From Planctomycetota bacterium (GTDB lineage Bacteria > Planctomycetota > Phycisphaerae > UBA1845 > PWPN01), in contig JAKPHF010000064.1 of NCBI GenBank assembly GCA_029550525.1, positions 1 to 64,000 on the forward strand: DNA of 64,000 nt. Reading direction: 5' to 3'. Position numbers and translations under genes: made by a program. How positions within the stretch are numbered: position 1 is the first letter of the stretch; each line of letters starts with the position of its first letter. This document shows positions 34,418 through 43,792 of the stretch, in pieces. The notes under the pieces are model-generated. The model ran no database searches, was not told the DNA's origin, and saw nothing but the letters and a program-made list of their open reading frames with translations.

Positions 34418-35728
34418 TTGAACCGCAGAGCATTCCTGAAGTCCGGCGCGCTGACCTGGGCCGCCGTTCGCGCCGCCGCTGACACGCAAGTCCCCAACCT
34501 TTCCGAGAAATCCGTTCGCTTCGGCGTGGTCGGGCTGGGTAACCGTGGCCGTCACTTGCTCCGCCTGTTGATGGGATTTCCCGGCGTGCAGGTGCCGGCC
34601 ATCTGCGACCTGAGCGAGAAGGCACTGGAGGCGGCGGCCGAGGTGGTCATTCGGGCGGGTGGTTCGCCGCCGGCGCGATACTCCAAAGCGCCGAACGACT
34701 ACACGGCCATGCTTCGCCGGACGGACATCGACGCCGTCCTGATCGCCACACCGACCAAGTGGCACTGCCCCCAGGCCATCGCCGCCATGAACGCCGGCAA
34801 GCACGTGGGCAGCGAGGTGCCGGCCGGCTTCACGCTCGAGGAACTGTGGGAACTCGTGCGGACCAAGGAGCGGACCGGACGGCGGTACATCCTGCTCGAG
34901 AACTACCTGTACATGCGGCACAACATGATGGTGCTCGACATGGTGCGGCAGGGGTTGTTCGGCGAGCTCTACTATGCCGAGTGCAGCTACATCCACGATT
35001 GCCGATTCATGTTGTTCAAGCCCGACGGCTCGCTCGATTGGTGGGGCGAGTTCGCGCGGGACAGCTACGGCAGCGATTATCCGACGCACGCGTTGGGGCC
35101 GGTGAGCAAGTGGTTCGGCCTGAACGAGGGCGATCGGATGGAGTATTGCACGGCGATGATGAGCACGCCGCGCGTGCTGAAGGAGTATGCCGCTCGGAAG
35201 TTCGGCCCCGACAGTCCGCAGGCGAAGATTGATTTCGCAGTGGGCGATTACACCTCCGTGCTCATTCGGACCGCGTCGGGCAAGCTGATCCGCGTGGACT
35301 ACGATGTGAACTCGCCGCGGCCGGAGTCGCATTTCTATCTCGCCCAGGGCACGCGGGGCGTGTACGACTCGCGGAAGGGCATCCACTTCGAAGGCGAAGG
35401 CGAGAAATGGACGCCGGCGGAAACGTATCTGACCCGCTACGATCACGAGTACTGGCGGACGGCAGGGGCGGCGGCTGAAGCCAGCGGGCATGGCGGCGGT
35501 GACTACTTCGTGATTCGCGACTTCGTCGAGATGGTGCGCGAAGATCGCGAGCCGTGGATCGACGTCTACGACGCGGCCAGCTGGAGTTCGATCTACCACT
35601 GCTCGCGGCAGTCGATCGACGGGCGCGGAGCGAGCGTGGATATCCCCGATTTCACGCAAGGCAAATGGAAGGATGCGTCCTGGCGGGCCGGGCAGTTGGG
35701 CCCGCTCAGGGCGTCACGCCGAGCGTGA
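34418..35728 (+). CDS. Gfo/Idh/MocA family oxidoreductase with Tat signal
   Basis: A 436-residue NAD(P)-dependent oxidoreductase or glycosidase-like protein. The N-terminus LNRRAFLKSGALTW is a twin-arginine signal (RRAFLK). A Rossmann domain follows (FGVVGLGNRGRHLLRL), then the family's IATPTKWHCPQAIAAMNAGKHVGSE motif region. The C-terminal half contains DWWGEFARDSYGSDYPTHALGP, which recalls the Tat-exported GH109 glycosidases that use NAD+ in catalysis. Start is TTG 34418 with GAGGA at 8 nt. Its last 23 bp overlap the convergent metalloprotease gene. Substrate not predictable. Confidence 0.83.
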   Translation: MNRRAFLKSGALTWAAVRAAADTQVPNLSEKSVRFGVVGLGNRGRHLLRLLMGFPGVQVPAICDLSEKALEAAAEVVIRAGGSPPARYSKAPNDYTAMLRRTDIDAVLIATPTKWHCPQAIAAMNAGKHVGSEVPAGFTLEELWELVRTKERTGRRYILLENYLYMRHNMMVLDMVRQGLFGELYYAECSYIHDCRFMLFKPDGSLDWWGEFARDSYGSDYPTHALGPVSKWFGLNEGDRMEYCTAMMSTPRVLKEYAARKFGPDSPQAKIDFAVGDYTSVLIRTASGKLIRVDYDVNSPRPESHFYLAQGTRGVYDSRKGIHFEGEGEKWTPAETYLTRYDHEYWRTAGAAAEASGHGGGDYFVIRDFVEMVREDREPWIDVYDAASWSSIYHCSRQSIDGRGASVDIPDFTQGKWKDASWRAGQLGPLRASRRA

Positions 35729-36833
35729 ACATAAGCAGCATGATTCCATCCTGCAGGCCGATGGGGAAGATGGTCTCGTCCAGCGGCGACGTGGTGAAGT
35801 CCTGATCGAGCAGGAAGCTGGAGGCAGTGCCGGTCGTGTCCATGAGGTCGTGCACGTTGGCCACGTGATTGAGGCCCAGGAGGTGGCCGATCTCGTGTGA
35901 GGCCACGTTGCCGATGGCGGTGCCCAGTTCCCGGGCGGTGAGCGTCCGTCCGAAGCGGAAGGGCTGGAACATCTCGGTATAGACGATCGCGTCGTCGCAG
36001 GGGTCCTGATTGTAGGGATCGATCTGTTGGGCCAGGCCGTAGGCCGTGGAACTGGTGCCTCCCAGTAACACGGTGGACCCCGCGCAGCCGTCGGGGATCG
36101 GATCGCGTCCGGTCACGAGGACGCTCAAGTTGAATCCGGCGAAGTTCTCCTCGATGGTGGCGACGATCTGGTCGAGCACGACCTGCGTCAGGCCCTGGTA
36201 TCGCGGCGAGATGTCGCCGGTGTCGAACGGCCCGACGGTGTAGGTGTCGCCGGCGATGACCACGGAGCCGCCGTCCACGTCGAGCACGATGGTCTGCGGT
36301 CGAGTGGGGGGAACCGCTCCGCCGCGCGAGACGGTGATGGTCATGTCGTATGTGCCGGTGGTCGGGTTGAGCGGCGACGCGGCGATGGCGACATACAGCA
36401 CCATCGTGTCTTCCCGGACCACATGGTTGACGAACGGGTCAAGCTGGTTCAGGTCGTTATTGCGATCGTCGTTCTCGTAAATGAGACGTCCGCCGCCGTC
36501 GAATAGGGCGACCATGGCGTCCAGTCTACTGGCGCCGGTGTTGACGTCCACGATGATGCGATCGCCGGCCAGGAACTCGCCCAGGTTGTACACATCGACG
36601 TCGCTGGCCAGGGGGATGGATCCGGCGATGCGGGCGGTCTGGTTGGCGTCGAGGGTGACGACGATGGCCTGGTCGAACGTGTCGTTCGGCTCGCCGGCGT
36701 TACCAGAGGGCGTGCCGGGGTCCGGCTCGAGCACGGGCGGGCAGCCGGCCAGGAGGCTCAGCAGGAACAGCCAAGGCAGAGCATACCGCCAGGAGCGACA
36801 AGGCGAGGAGTCCTCGGGCGGGTGTGAGTCCAT
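35706..36833 (-). CDS. Metzincin-type metalloprotease lipoprotein with pre-peptidase domain
   Basis: A 375-residue predicted lipoprotein (lipobox LAGC after a hydrophobic LPWLFLLSL stretch). A region resembling a bacterial pre-peptidase C-terminal (PPC) domain comes first (NDTFDQAIVVTLDANQTARI ... DVDVYNL). The catalytic part follows and contains the zinc motif HEIGHLLGLNH with a downstream Met-turn candidate HDLMD. The HExxHxxGxxH pattern defines metzincins. It probably acts at the cell surface. ATG 36833 is used; the ribosome-binding site is weak. Convergent and overlapping with the Gfo/Idh/MocA gene. Confidence 0.82.
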   Translation of the reverse strand: MDSHPPEDSSPCRSWRYALPWLFLLSLLAGCPPVLEPDPGTPSGNAGEPNDTFDQAIVVTLDANQTARIAGSIPLASDVDVYNLGEFLAGDRIIVDVNTGASRLDAMVALFDGGGRLIYENDDRNNDLNQLDPFVNHVVREDTMVLYVAIAASPLNPTTGTYDMTITVSRGGAVPPTRPQTIVLDVDGGSVVIAGDTYTVGPFDTGDISPRYQGLTQVVLDQIVATIEENFAGFNLSVLVTGRDPIPDGCAGSTVLLGGTSSTAYGLAQQIDPYNQDPCDDAIVYTEMFQPFRFGRTLTARELGTAIGNVASHEIGHLLGLNHVANVHDLMDTTGTASSFLLDQDFTTSPLDETIFPIGLQDGIMLLMFTLGVTP

Positions 36834-37264
36834 GTATGCGCGTTCCAAGTCGAGATTGCGTTCGTGTCGGAGGCCGGGGGCCTTCTGCCGCTGTCTATGG
36901 GCCGGGTCCGCCGGGCTCTCGCTCCCCTGAGCGGGTGCTCCACATCAGATTAGCGTTCCCTATTCGTCCAAGCAACCGTCGCGGCAGCCTCGGCGAGGCG
37001 CCATGATGCAATCTCGCGGCGCTTGGGAGCCCGCCGCTGCCCAGCTTGCGCGCATAGTGGACCAGTTTGCCGAAAACGTGCGCAGGTCCGAATAACTGAA
37101 CTTACGCGAATCCGCCGTCAGACGGCCGGCAGACGGGATCGAGCCGGTGCGCCCGCGGTACGGCGTTTGCCGGTGCATCACCCGTTCCCCTGGCCGGATT
37201 GTGGCAGGTCGGATGAGAGCGGCGTCGAGGGACTCGTCGCCAGGGCGTTGTCCGAGGTGAAATC
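36834..37264. other. Divergent intergenic region, metalloprotease / glnA
   Basis: A 431-bp region carrying the glnA promoter and leader. I searched for a sigma-54-type TGGCAC-N5-TTGC element and did not find a good one; no clear -35/-10 pair either. No gene is evident. Confidence 0.4.
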
Positions 37265-38716
37265 ATGTCAGGAATCCAGAACATATCGGTGCCGGATCGA
37301 GCGTCCACTCCCAAGGACTTCCTGGACTACTGCCGTCAGGTCGGCGCAGAGATGGTGGACCTCAAGTTCTGCGACATGTTGGGAACGTGGCAGCACTGCT
37401 CGTACCCGGTCGGGGAGTTCAACGAGAGCACGTTCAAGGACGGACTGGGATTTGACGGCTCGAGCATCCGCGGTTGGCAGGAGGTCAATGTGTCGGACAT
37501 GCTGGCCATTCCGCAGGTTGAGACGGCCCGGCTGGATCCGTTCTTCCGCGAGCCGACGGTGAGCGTCCTGGCGGACATCTTCGATCCCATGACTCGCCAG
37601 GAGTACAGCAAGGATCCACGTCACGTGGCCAAACAGGCGGTCAAGTACCTCCAGTCCACCGGCATTGCCGACACGTGCTTCATCGGGCCGGAGCTGGAGT
37701 TTTTCATCTTCGACGAGGTTCGCTACGAGCAGAACCAGCACCGCGGGATGTACGAGATCGACTCGGTGGAAGGAGCCTGGAACACGGCACGGTTCGAGGA
37801 GCCGAACCTCGGGTACAAGCCGTCATTCAAGGGCGGCTACTTTCCGGTGAGCCCGACCGACACGTACCACGACCTGCGCGGCGAGATGGTGTACGAGATG
37901 ATGAAGGTGGGCATCGAGGTGGAGGCCCATCATCACGAGGTCGGCACGGCCGGGCAGTCGGAGATCGACATGCGGTTCAAGCCGCTGCTGGAGATGGGCG
38001 ACCAGATGATGTGGTTCAAGTACATCGCCCGCAACGTGGCCAAGCGGGCGGGCAAGACGGTGACGTTCATGCCCAAGCCGATCTTCCAGGACAACGGCAG
38101 CGGAATGCACACGCACGTGTCGCTGTGGAAGGACGGCAAACCCATGTTCGCGGGCGGCGAGTACGCGGGGCTGAGCGAGATGGCGTTGTACGCGATCGGC
38201 GGTCTGCTCAAGCATGCCCACGCGGTGTTGGCATTCGCTGCCCCGACGACCAACAGTTATCGCCGCCTCGTGCCGGGTTACGAAGCGCCGGTGAATCTGG
38301 CCTATTCGTCGCGAAACCGCTCGGCGGCGATCCGGATTCCTACGTATTCCGAGAGCCCCAAGGCCAAGCGGCTCGAATTCCGTTGTCCTGACCCGTCGTG
38401 TTGCGGCTATCTGACGTTCTCGGCGATCCTGATGGCCATGCTGGACGGGATCAAGAACAAGATCCATCCGGGCAAGCCGATGGACAAGAACATCTACGCC
38501 CTGCCGCCGGAGGAGCGGAAGGATATTCGCAACACGCCGGCTTCGCTGGGCGAGGCCATCGACGCGCTGCGAAAGGATCACGCATTTCTGATGGAAGGCG
38601 GCGTGTTCAGCGAGGATCTCATCGCGGCCTGGGTAGAGTGGAAGGAGACCAAAGAAGTGGACGAACTTCGCTTGCGGCCGCATCCCCACGAGTTCTTCCT
38701 CTATTATGACGCGTGA
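37265..38716 (+). CDS. glnA: Type I glutamine synthetase
   Basis: A 483-residue ATP-dependent ligase making glutamine from glutamate and ammonia. Signatures: [15 protein letters not shown] and [10 protein letters not shown] in the N-terminal domain, [16 protein letters not shown], the ATP-binding [30 protein letters not shown] and [22 protein letters not shown] segment contains the Tyr that is adenylylated in GSI-beta enzymes, so regulation by GlnE is possible. GAGGTG is 5 nt before ATG 37265. No PII or amt gene is adjacent. Its TGA leads straight into heptad tract T8. Confidence 0.97.
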   Translation: MSGIQNISVPDRASTPKDFLDYCRQVGAEMVDLKFCDMLGTWQHCSYPVGEFNESTFKDGLGFDGSSIRGWQEVNVSDMLAIPQVETARLDPFFREPTVSVLADIFDPMTRQEYSKDPRHVAKQAVKYLQSTGIADTCFIGPELEFFIFDEVRYEQNQHRGMYEIDSVEGAWNTARFEEPNLGYKPSFKGGYFPVSPTDTYHDLRGEMVYEMMKVGIEVEAHHHEVGTAGQSEIDMRFKPLLEMGDQMMWFKYIARNVAKRAGKTVTFMPKPIFQDNGSGMHTHVSLWKDGKPMFAGGEYAGLSEMALYAIGGLLKHAHAVLAFAAPTTNSYRRLVPGYEAPVNLAYSSRNRSAAIRIPTYSESPKAKRLEFRCPDPSCCGYLTFSAILMAMLDGIKNKIHPGKPMDKNIYALPPEERKDIRNTPASLGEAIDALRKDHAFLMEGGVFSEDLIAAWVEWKETKEVDELRLRPHPHEFFLYYDA

Positions 38717-38757
38717 GAGTCAGTTGTCAGTGGCCAGTGGTCAGTTGTCGTTGGCCA
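38715..38757. repeat. Heptad tract T8 (glnA / ATPase remnant convergent junction)
   Basis: Units AGTCAGTTGTCAGTGGCCAG and further TCAGTTG/TCGTTGG repeats fill the exact gap between the glnA TGA (38714-38716) and the convergent remnant's TAA (38760-38758). Single orientation, GTCAGTT/GCCAGTG family. Confidence 0.75.
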
Positions 38758-39271
38758 TTACTTGACCGTCTTGGCTTGAAGCCAAAAGAACAGATGATAT
38801 ATCTCGCTGGTGAACTCGTAGTTGCCGGATCCACGGTTCCGGTCTTTGCGAATGGCTCCCAGCTCCTCCATGCGGCGCAGGAAGTTGTCGAAGGATTTAA
38901 CCGAAGATGTCCATCCGCTTGATGTGATTTCCCAGGAAATCCTTGATCCGGCCGAACCACGGCTGCGTGGCACTCTCCCGGACGAGCCGCTCAAACACTC
39001 GGTGGACCATTTCTTCAAGCGTATTCACGCCCCCGAGAAACACATGGATAGCCAGCACGCCGAGGTCTTTTTCCGCGGCCAGATCAACAAACCGGCAGAT
39101 GGAGCTTTTCCCGACTCCGCGCTCGCCGGTGACGAATAGTCGCTCAATCGTATTCTGGCCGACCGATTTGCGGATGGCGCTCATCATGGTCTGGATTTCG
39201 TGAGACCGTCCGACAAAGAATTCGATCGGCACGGGCACCCCAGGCGTGAACGGGGAGTATTCCTTGACCAT
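38758..39271 (-). pseudogene. AAA family ATPase remnant (internal deletion and frameshift)
   Basis: The first 124 codons (39271-38900) encode the N-terminus of an AAA/Orc-like ATPase: VPVPIEFFVGRSHEIQTM and the P-loop GERGVGKSS. The frame stops at 38897. A different frame then gives the usual C-terminus of such proteins: SFDNFLRRMEELGAIRKDR and YEFTSEIYHLFFWLQAK, ending at TAA 38758. Full-length relatives have some 350-450 residues, so roughly the middle half is missing and the junction (near 38890-38910) is out of frame. It is a decaying gene, not a functional ATPase. Confidence 0.8.
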
Positions 39272-39447
39272 TGCGCTGCTCCCTCTCGGCGGCGTCCCGG
39301 GTCGCAGCCTCGCCGGTGAAGGTCAGAACTCCATGCCCACCGTGCGGGCTGGGCCTCGGGTATCGCACCCGGTCAGGCAGTCGTTTCCAGTATGAGCGGG
39401 CGGTTGGGCATCTCGGCACGCGGCGGTGGGGTGAGATGGCTGCCCGT

Positions 39448-39879
39448 TCAGGGCTGACGGGTTTGGAGCAGGTCGGCGATGGTGGGGGCGTCCTCGATGG
39501 CGGTGGCCACGCCCTTGCTGTCGAATCTGACGTTAAATGCGACTTGCTCGGAGAACATGTAGCTGAGGATGAAGCCGTTGGGGTATTGATTGGCCGCCAG
39601 GTTGCTCGCGACTTTGGCTGTGCTGAAAGCGACCGCCGGGCCGATTCGCTCTTGCTGGACCGTCCGGCCAGCGATCTTGCTCTTATAGATGCTGATCGTG
39701 TGGAGCTTGGGGTTCTCGCCGGCCACGGCGAGGACCTGCGTCCAGGTCATACCGGGCGTAATGGTCGCTTTGGCGTCGCGACCCTGTTTATCCGGATCGA
39801 ACGAGTTGTAGCCGCCGAAGAAGTACAAGCCAGCCATGCCCAGCCCGATCGCGCCCAGCAGGACGATAATCGCTTTCAT
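39448..39879 (-). CDS. Hypothetical membrane-anchored protein
   Basis: A 143-residue protein with an N-terminal hydrophobic helix (AIIVLLGAIGLGMAGLYFF) acting as signal or anchor. A soluble domain follows, with ITPGMTWTQVLAVAGENPK and FILSYMFSEQVAFNVRFDSKGV. The pattern of a TPGMTW-like turn, a predicted beta strand and a VRFDSKG strand recalls small SmpA/OmlA-type domains, but I cannot assign it. GGAG lies 9 nt upstream of ATG 39879. It is downstream of pyrC, separated by tract T9. Confidence 0.65.
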   Translation of the reverse strand: MKAIIVLLGAIGLGMAGLYFFGGYNSFDPDKQGRDAKATITPGMTWTQVLAVAGENPKLHTISIYKSKIAGRTVQQERIGPAVAFSTAKVASNLAANQYPNGFILSYMFSEQVAFNVRFDSKGVATAIEDAPTIADLLQTRQP

Positions 39880-40029
39880 GAGTGCGGCTCCGATTCGAAG
39901 TGCACGGATCCAACGTGAGGTGCTGCTGAAGGGTATCACGCTCCCGGCGGGGCGGCAAGCGGGAGGTTGCCGGCTTTCGGAGGGTTGGCATCTCGTCCGC
40001 GCCCGAGACTGCCGTCCGCACGGACTCTT

Positions 40030-40073
40030 CCCCAGCCCCCAGTCCCTAGTCCCTAGGCCCGAGACTCGACTTG
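40030..40073. repeat. Heptad tract T9 (pyrC end / hypothetical gene start)
   Basis: Units CCCCAGC-CCCCAGT-CCCTAGT-CCCTAGG-CCCGAGA; same family as the central part of T1 and the second part of T6. Confidence 0.7.
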
Positions 40074-40079
40074 CACATG

Positions 40080-41375
40080 CTACACAGTCGCCGGCTCGAG
40101 CCGGTACTTGATCCGGCCGCCGACGATGGTGGTGACGGCGCGGCCGCGGACGGTCCAGCCGTCGAAGGGGCAATTGCGGCTCTTGGAGCGGAACTGACGC
40201 ACGTCCACCGTCCATTCCATCTCGGGGTCGATTAGTGTCACGTCGGCGTCGGCGCCGGGGGCGAGCGTGCCCTTGGGCAACGACAGGACCGCCGCCGGCC
40301 GGACGGTGAGCCGCTCGATGAGGCTGACCCAGTCGATGAGGCCGGGCTCGATCAACGCCTTGATGTACAGCGGGATGGCCGTTTCCAGGCCGATGATCCC
40401 GAAGGGAGCGTCGAGAAACTCGAGGTCCTTGTCCTGCAGGGCGTGGGGGGCGTGATCGGTCACCAGGCAATCGATGGTGCCGTCGGCGACGCCCTGGCGG
40501 CAGGCCTCCACGTCATGCCGCGTCCGCAGCGGCGGGTTCATCTTGAAGTTCGTGTCGTACGTGCTGCACGATTCTTCGGTGAGCAGCAGGTGGTGGGGGC
40601 AGACCTCGCAGGTGACCGGCAGACCGGCCGCTTTCGCCTGGCGGACGAGTTCGACGGCTCGGGCGGTGGAGATGTGGCAGACGTGATAGCGGGCCCGGGT
40701 CTGCTCGACGAGCATGAGGTCGCGCTGGATCATCAGGTCTTCGGCCACGGGGTTCATGCCGGGCAGGCCCAAGCGGATGGCGGTCTTGCCGCCGTTCATG
40801 ACGCCGCCGCGGACCAACGACTCGTCCTCGCAGTGCTGGAGGATGGGCTTGTCGAACATGCGGACGTACTGGAGGGCCCGGAACATGACGGCGGTGTTGT
40901 TGACGCCTCGGCCGTCGTCGGAGAAGCCGACCGCTCCCGCCCGAATCATCTGGCCCATTTCGGCCAGTTCCTCCCCTCGGCGGCCCTTGGTCACGGCGCC
41001 GATGGGGTAGACGTTGCAACTGCCCTCATGGTCGGTCTGGCGATAGATGAACTCGACGGCGGTCTCGTTGTCGATGGCCGGCTTGGTGTTCGGCATGCAG
41101 GCGACACTGGTGAACCCGCCGGCGACGGCTGCCGCGGTGCCGGTGGCAATGGTCTCGGCGCCCTCGTTACCGGGCTCGCGGAGGTGCACGTGGATGTCAA
41201 TGAGCCCGGGGCAGACGATCAGGCCGCGGGCGTCTAGGACCTCGCCATCGGGGGCGGACAAACCATGGCCGATGCGGGCGACCTTGCCGTCGGCCAGAAG
41301 AACGTCGGCCACCATGTCGATGCCCGACGCGGGATCGATGACCCGGCCGGCTTTGATCAGGATCTTGCCATTCAT
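40080..41375 (-). CDS. pyrC: Dihydroorotase
   Basis: A 431-residue class I amidohydrolase catalysing the third step of pyrimidine synthesis. The metal site begins GLIDIHVHLREPGNEG; MPNTKPAIDNE, GAVTKGRRGEEL, the later HHLLLTEE metal His region, and TDHAPHALQDK all match bacterial PyrC/PyrX. An AND-type Asn site and FKMNPPLRT substrate loop are present. Length and motif completeness indicate an active enzyme. No pyrB is adjacent. Divergent from ctaA. Confidence 0.95.
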   Translation of the reverse strand: MNGKILIKAGRVIDPASGIDMVADVLLADGKVARIGHGLSAPDGEVLDARGLIVCPGLIDIHVHLREPGNEGAETIATGTAAAVAGGFTSVACMPNTKPAIDNETAVEFIYRQTDHEGSCNVYPIGAVTKGRRGEELAEMGQMIRAGAVGFSDDGRGVNNTAVMFRALQYVRMFDKPILQHCEDESLVRGGVMNGGKTAIRLGLPGMNPVAEDLMIQRDLMLVEQTRARYHVCHISTARAVELVRQAKAAGLPVTCEVCPHHLLLTEESCSTYDTNFKMNPPLRTRHDVEACRQGVADGTIDCLVTDHAPHALQDKDLEFLDAPFGIIGLETAIPLYIKALIEPGLIDWVSLIERLTVRPAAVLSLPKGTLAPGADADVTLIDPEMEWTVDVRQFRSKSRNCPFDGWTVRGRAVTTIVGGRIKYRLEPATV

Positions 41376-41712
41376 CTTTGCGTTCTCATGCGTCCGGACG
41401 TCGGGCCCGGTGTCTCGCAGGTGGCGTGGGTCCGATCGGCGGATCCCTCCGGCTCACCGGAGCCGACACCCGCGTGTGAATCGGCGGGATTGTAACGCAA
41501 GCCGGCGGGCTTTGGCCATGGTCTCGGGACGCTCGTGCGTGGAGAGCGCAGCAGAACCTCTGGGCTTGCCGGGGTGAACGCGGGGCGCGCGTTCGCTTCC
41601 ATGCGGGTTGGGGAGGCTGAACCCGGAGTGGGGTACTACAATCGCCTGTCCCGGAGCACGGTCCCGGGGCACGGTGGTTGGACATTCGGTGCTAGATGGG
41701 AGCGGCTCAGAG
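41376..41712. other. Divergent intergenic region, pyrC / ctaA
   Basis: A 337-bp region containing both promoters. TACAAT at 41635-41640 is a possible -10 box for ctaA, without a good -35 at 16-18 bp. No gene, tract or dispersed repeat recognised. Confidence 0.4.
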
Positions 41713-42717
41713 ATGTCGGATTCGACCGCCGCGGCGGCCCGCGGCCAATCTCGAGAAATCCTCTACAACCCGTGGCTGCATGGTTTTGCGCTGGCGGTGA
41801 TGCTCTTCACGTTCGTGCTGCTGCTGGCGGGCGGGAACGTGACCAGCAAGGCGGCGGGCATGGCCGTGCCCGACTGGCCGCTGTCCTTCCAGTCGATCAA
41901 TCCCGAGGGCTGGACGACGAACATGGGCGGCAGCATCCCGGGCGTGCGGGATGAGCACGGCCATCGGCTGATCGGAGCGACGGTGGGCTTCCTGGTCACC
42001 GTGCTGGCGGTCTGGCTGGCTGCCCGCGATCCACGGCGATGGGTGAAGGTCATGGGCGTGGCGGCGTGGGTGGCTGTGGTCATCCAGGGCGTCATGGGCG
42101 GCCTGCGCGTGACCGAGAACTCGGTCGTGCTGGCGACCATCCACGGCTGCTTCGCCCAGGCGTTCTTCGTGCTGACGGTCGTGCTGGTGGTGGTGACGTC
42201 GCGGCAGTGGCTCGACGATGCTCGCCTGGCACCCAAGCCCGAGGGCGAGCCGCCTACGCCGTTCGAGAATGCCGCGCTGGCCTGGGCGACGGCCGGCTGC
42301 GTGCTGATCATCTACATTCAACTCGTGTTGGGCGCGATCCTACGTCATTTGGCCTGGACGTGGATTCCGCACATGGTCTGGGCGGTGATGGTGGGGTTGG
42401 CGCTCATGGCCGCCGCCCGGTACGTGTTTGAGCATCCCTATGCATCCCGGCGGCTGTCCGGCCCCATCGTGACCGCATTGGTCTTGTACTTTGTCCAGCT
42501 CGCCCTGGGGCTCATGACGCTCATCGTTATTTATCCCATGTGGTCCGAGGGCGTCCGCAACCCGCAGACGCTGGCCCAGGATTGGCTGCCGACGGCGCAT
42601 CTGGCGGTGGGGGCGGCCATTCTGGGGTTGGCGGCATACCTGGCCGTCCGAGCAGGCGGCATTAGCCGGTGGTCACCGGGCGTCGAACGCACCGAAGCCG
42701 AAGGAGTTCCCGCATGA
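41713..42717 (+). CDS. ctaA: Heme A synthase (COX15/CtaA family)
   Basis: A 334-residue inner-membrane protein with about eight helices in two similar halves. It converts heme O to heme A for aa3-type oxidases. Motifs include LLAGGNVTSKAAGMAVPDWP and an E-x-x-H-R-like element DEHGHRLIGATVG, with axial His also in ATIHGCFAQ, ILRHLAWTW and PTAHLAVG. The COX15-like G(M)AVPDWP is well conserved. GGGAG precedes ATG 41713. The stop overlaps ctaB as ATGA, so the two are translationally coupled. Confidence 0.93.
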   Translation: MSDSTAAAARGQSREILYNPWLHGFALAVMLFTFVLLLAGGNVTSKAAGMAVPDWPLSFQSINPEGWTTNMGGSIPGVRDEHGHRLIGATVGFLVTVLAVWLAARDPRRWVKVMGVAAWVAVVIQGVMGGLRVTENSVVLATIHGCFAQAFFVLTVVLVVVTSRQWLDDARLAPKPEGEPPTPFENAALAWATAGCVLIIYIQLVLGAILRHLAWTWIPHMVWAVMVGLALMAAARYVFEHPYASRRLSGPIVTALVLYFVQLALGLMTLIVIYPMWSEGVRNPQTLAQDWLPTAHLAVGAAILGLAAYLAVRAGGISRWSPGVERTEAEGVPA

Positions 42718-43613
42718 GCTGGCCGGGTTCGATCAGCGTCGCGGCCCGCCGCGGGAGCGTGGGTGATTACATCGAGCTGTGCAAGATCCGGCTCGTTTCG
42801 CTCGTGTTGTTCACGACCGGCGTCGGCTTCTTCGTCGGTTATCCCGGCGAGTTCACGCCCACGGCGGCGTGGCTCCTCATGCACACCATCATCGGCACGG
42901 CGCTGGTCGCCTGCGGTTCGATGGCGATCAACCAGGTCATGGAGCGCGACACCGACGCGCTCATGCGACGCACGTGTACGCGGCCCGTGCCGGACGGCCG
43001 GGTAGGCGTGGTCGAGGCGTGGGTGTTCGGCCTGACGCTGAACCTGCTGGGCGTCGGATATCTCCTGTTCGTGGTAAATGGCTTGGCGGCGGCGCTGGCG
43101 CTGCTCACCAGCGTGGTGTACGTGGCCGCCTACACGCCGCTCAAACGGATCAGCACGCTGAACACGATTGTGGGGGCGGTATCCGGGGCGATTCCGCCCA
43201 TGATCGGATATGCCGCGGCCGAGGGCGAACTGGCACCGGCGGCATGGTCGCTGTTTGGCATCCTTTTCGTCTGGCAGGTGCCGCACTTCCTGGGCATCGC
43301 ATGGATGTGCCGCGACGATTACGCCCGGGCCGGCCTCCAGATGTTGCCCGTGGTGGATGGCGACGGCAGGCTGACCTCACGGCAGATCGTGTTGTACAGC
43401 TTGCTCCTGCTGTTGGCCTCGCTGTTGCCTTCGCTGCTCATGGTGGCGGGGCCCGTGTACTTCAGCGCGGCGCTGGTGTTCGGCCTCGCTTTCGTCATCG
43501 TGGGCCTGCCGTTGATGGTCTCGCGCGATCAGCGTTCGGCGAGACAGGTGTTCCTGGCGTCGGTGATCTATCTGCCGCTGCTCTTGGTCTTCCTGATGGC
43601 GGACCGGCTCTAA
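42714..43613 (+). CDS. ctaB: Protoheme IX farnesyltransferase (heme O synthase)
   Basis: A 299-residue UbiA-family membrane prenyltransferase adding farnesyl to heme B. The two Asp-rich sites are visible: NQVMERDTDALMRRTCTRPV with its N-x-x-x-[E/D]-x-x-x-D-x-x-x-x-R-T-x-x-R-P pattern, and DDYARAGLQMLPV. Nine or so hydrophobic segments fit the fold. AAGGAG is 8 nt before ATG 42714. It acts immediately before CtaA; a DUF420 assembly protein follows after a repeat. Confidence 0.95.
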   Translation: MSWPGSISVAARRGSVGDYIELCKIRLVSLVLFTTGVGFFVGYPGEFTPTAAWLLMHTIIGTALVACGSMAINQVMERDTDALMRRTCTRPVPDGRVGVVEAWVFGLTLNLLGVGYLLFVVNGLAAALALLTSVVYVAAYTPLKRISTLNTIVGAVSGAIPPMIGYAAAEGELAPAAWSLFGILFVWQVPHFLGIAWMCRDDYARAGLQMLPVVDGDGRLTSRQIVLYSLLLLLASLLPSLLMVAGPVYFSAALVFGLAFVIVGLPLMVSRDQRSARQVFLASVIYLPLLLVFLMADRL

Positions 43614-43640
43614 GAACCACGGACGCGGCGATGGTGGGGG

Positions 43641-43665
43641 CAGGGGCTTGGGGACTGGGGCAGGC
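43641..43665. repeat. Short CCCCAGT-type heptad stretch after ctaB
   Basis: GGGGCTTGGGGACTGGGGCAGG is the reverse complement of the CCCCAGT/CCCCAAG heptad family seen in T1, T6 and T9. Only about three units, so weaker evidence than the other tracts. Confidence 0.45.
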
Positions 43666-43713
43666 GAAGCGACTCAGCTTGTCCAATCTTGTGCGTTCGG
43701 TGGTGTTCCGGCA

Positions 43714-43766
43714 TTGTGATGCAGGCTCCTGCATGCGCGTGCACGCTCTGGAAGCGTGCGCCACAA
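43714..43766. repeat. 54-bp double-hairpin repeat, copy 3 (diverged)
   Basis: Diverged member of the family with TTGTGATGCAGGC ... GTGCACGCTCTGGAAGCGTG ... GCCACAA. It lies between ctaB and the DUF420 gene. Confidence 0.75.
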
Positions 43767-43792
43767 GGGGTTGACGGAAACGCGGCGGCGAT

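Noticed and set aside
36834..37264. Sigma-54 promoter or NtrC sites upstream of glnA
   Set aside because: No TGGCAC-N5-TTGC match is present.
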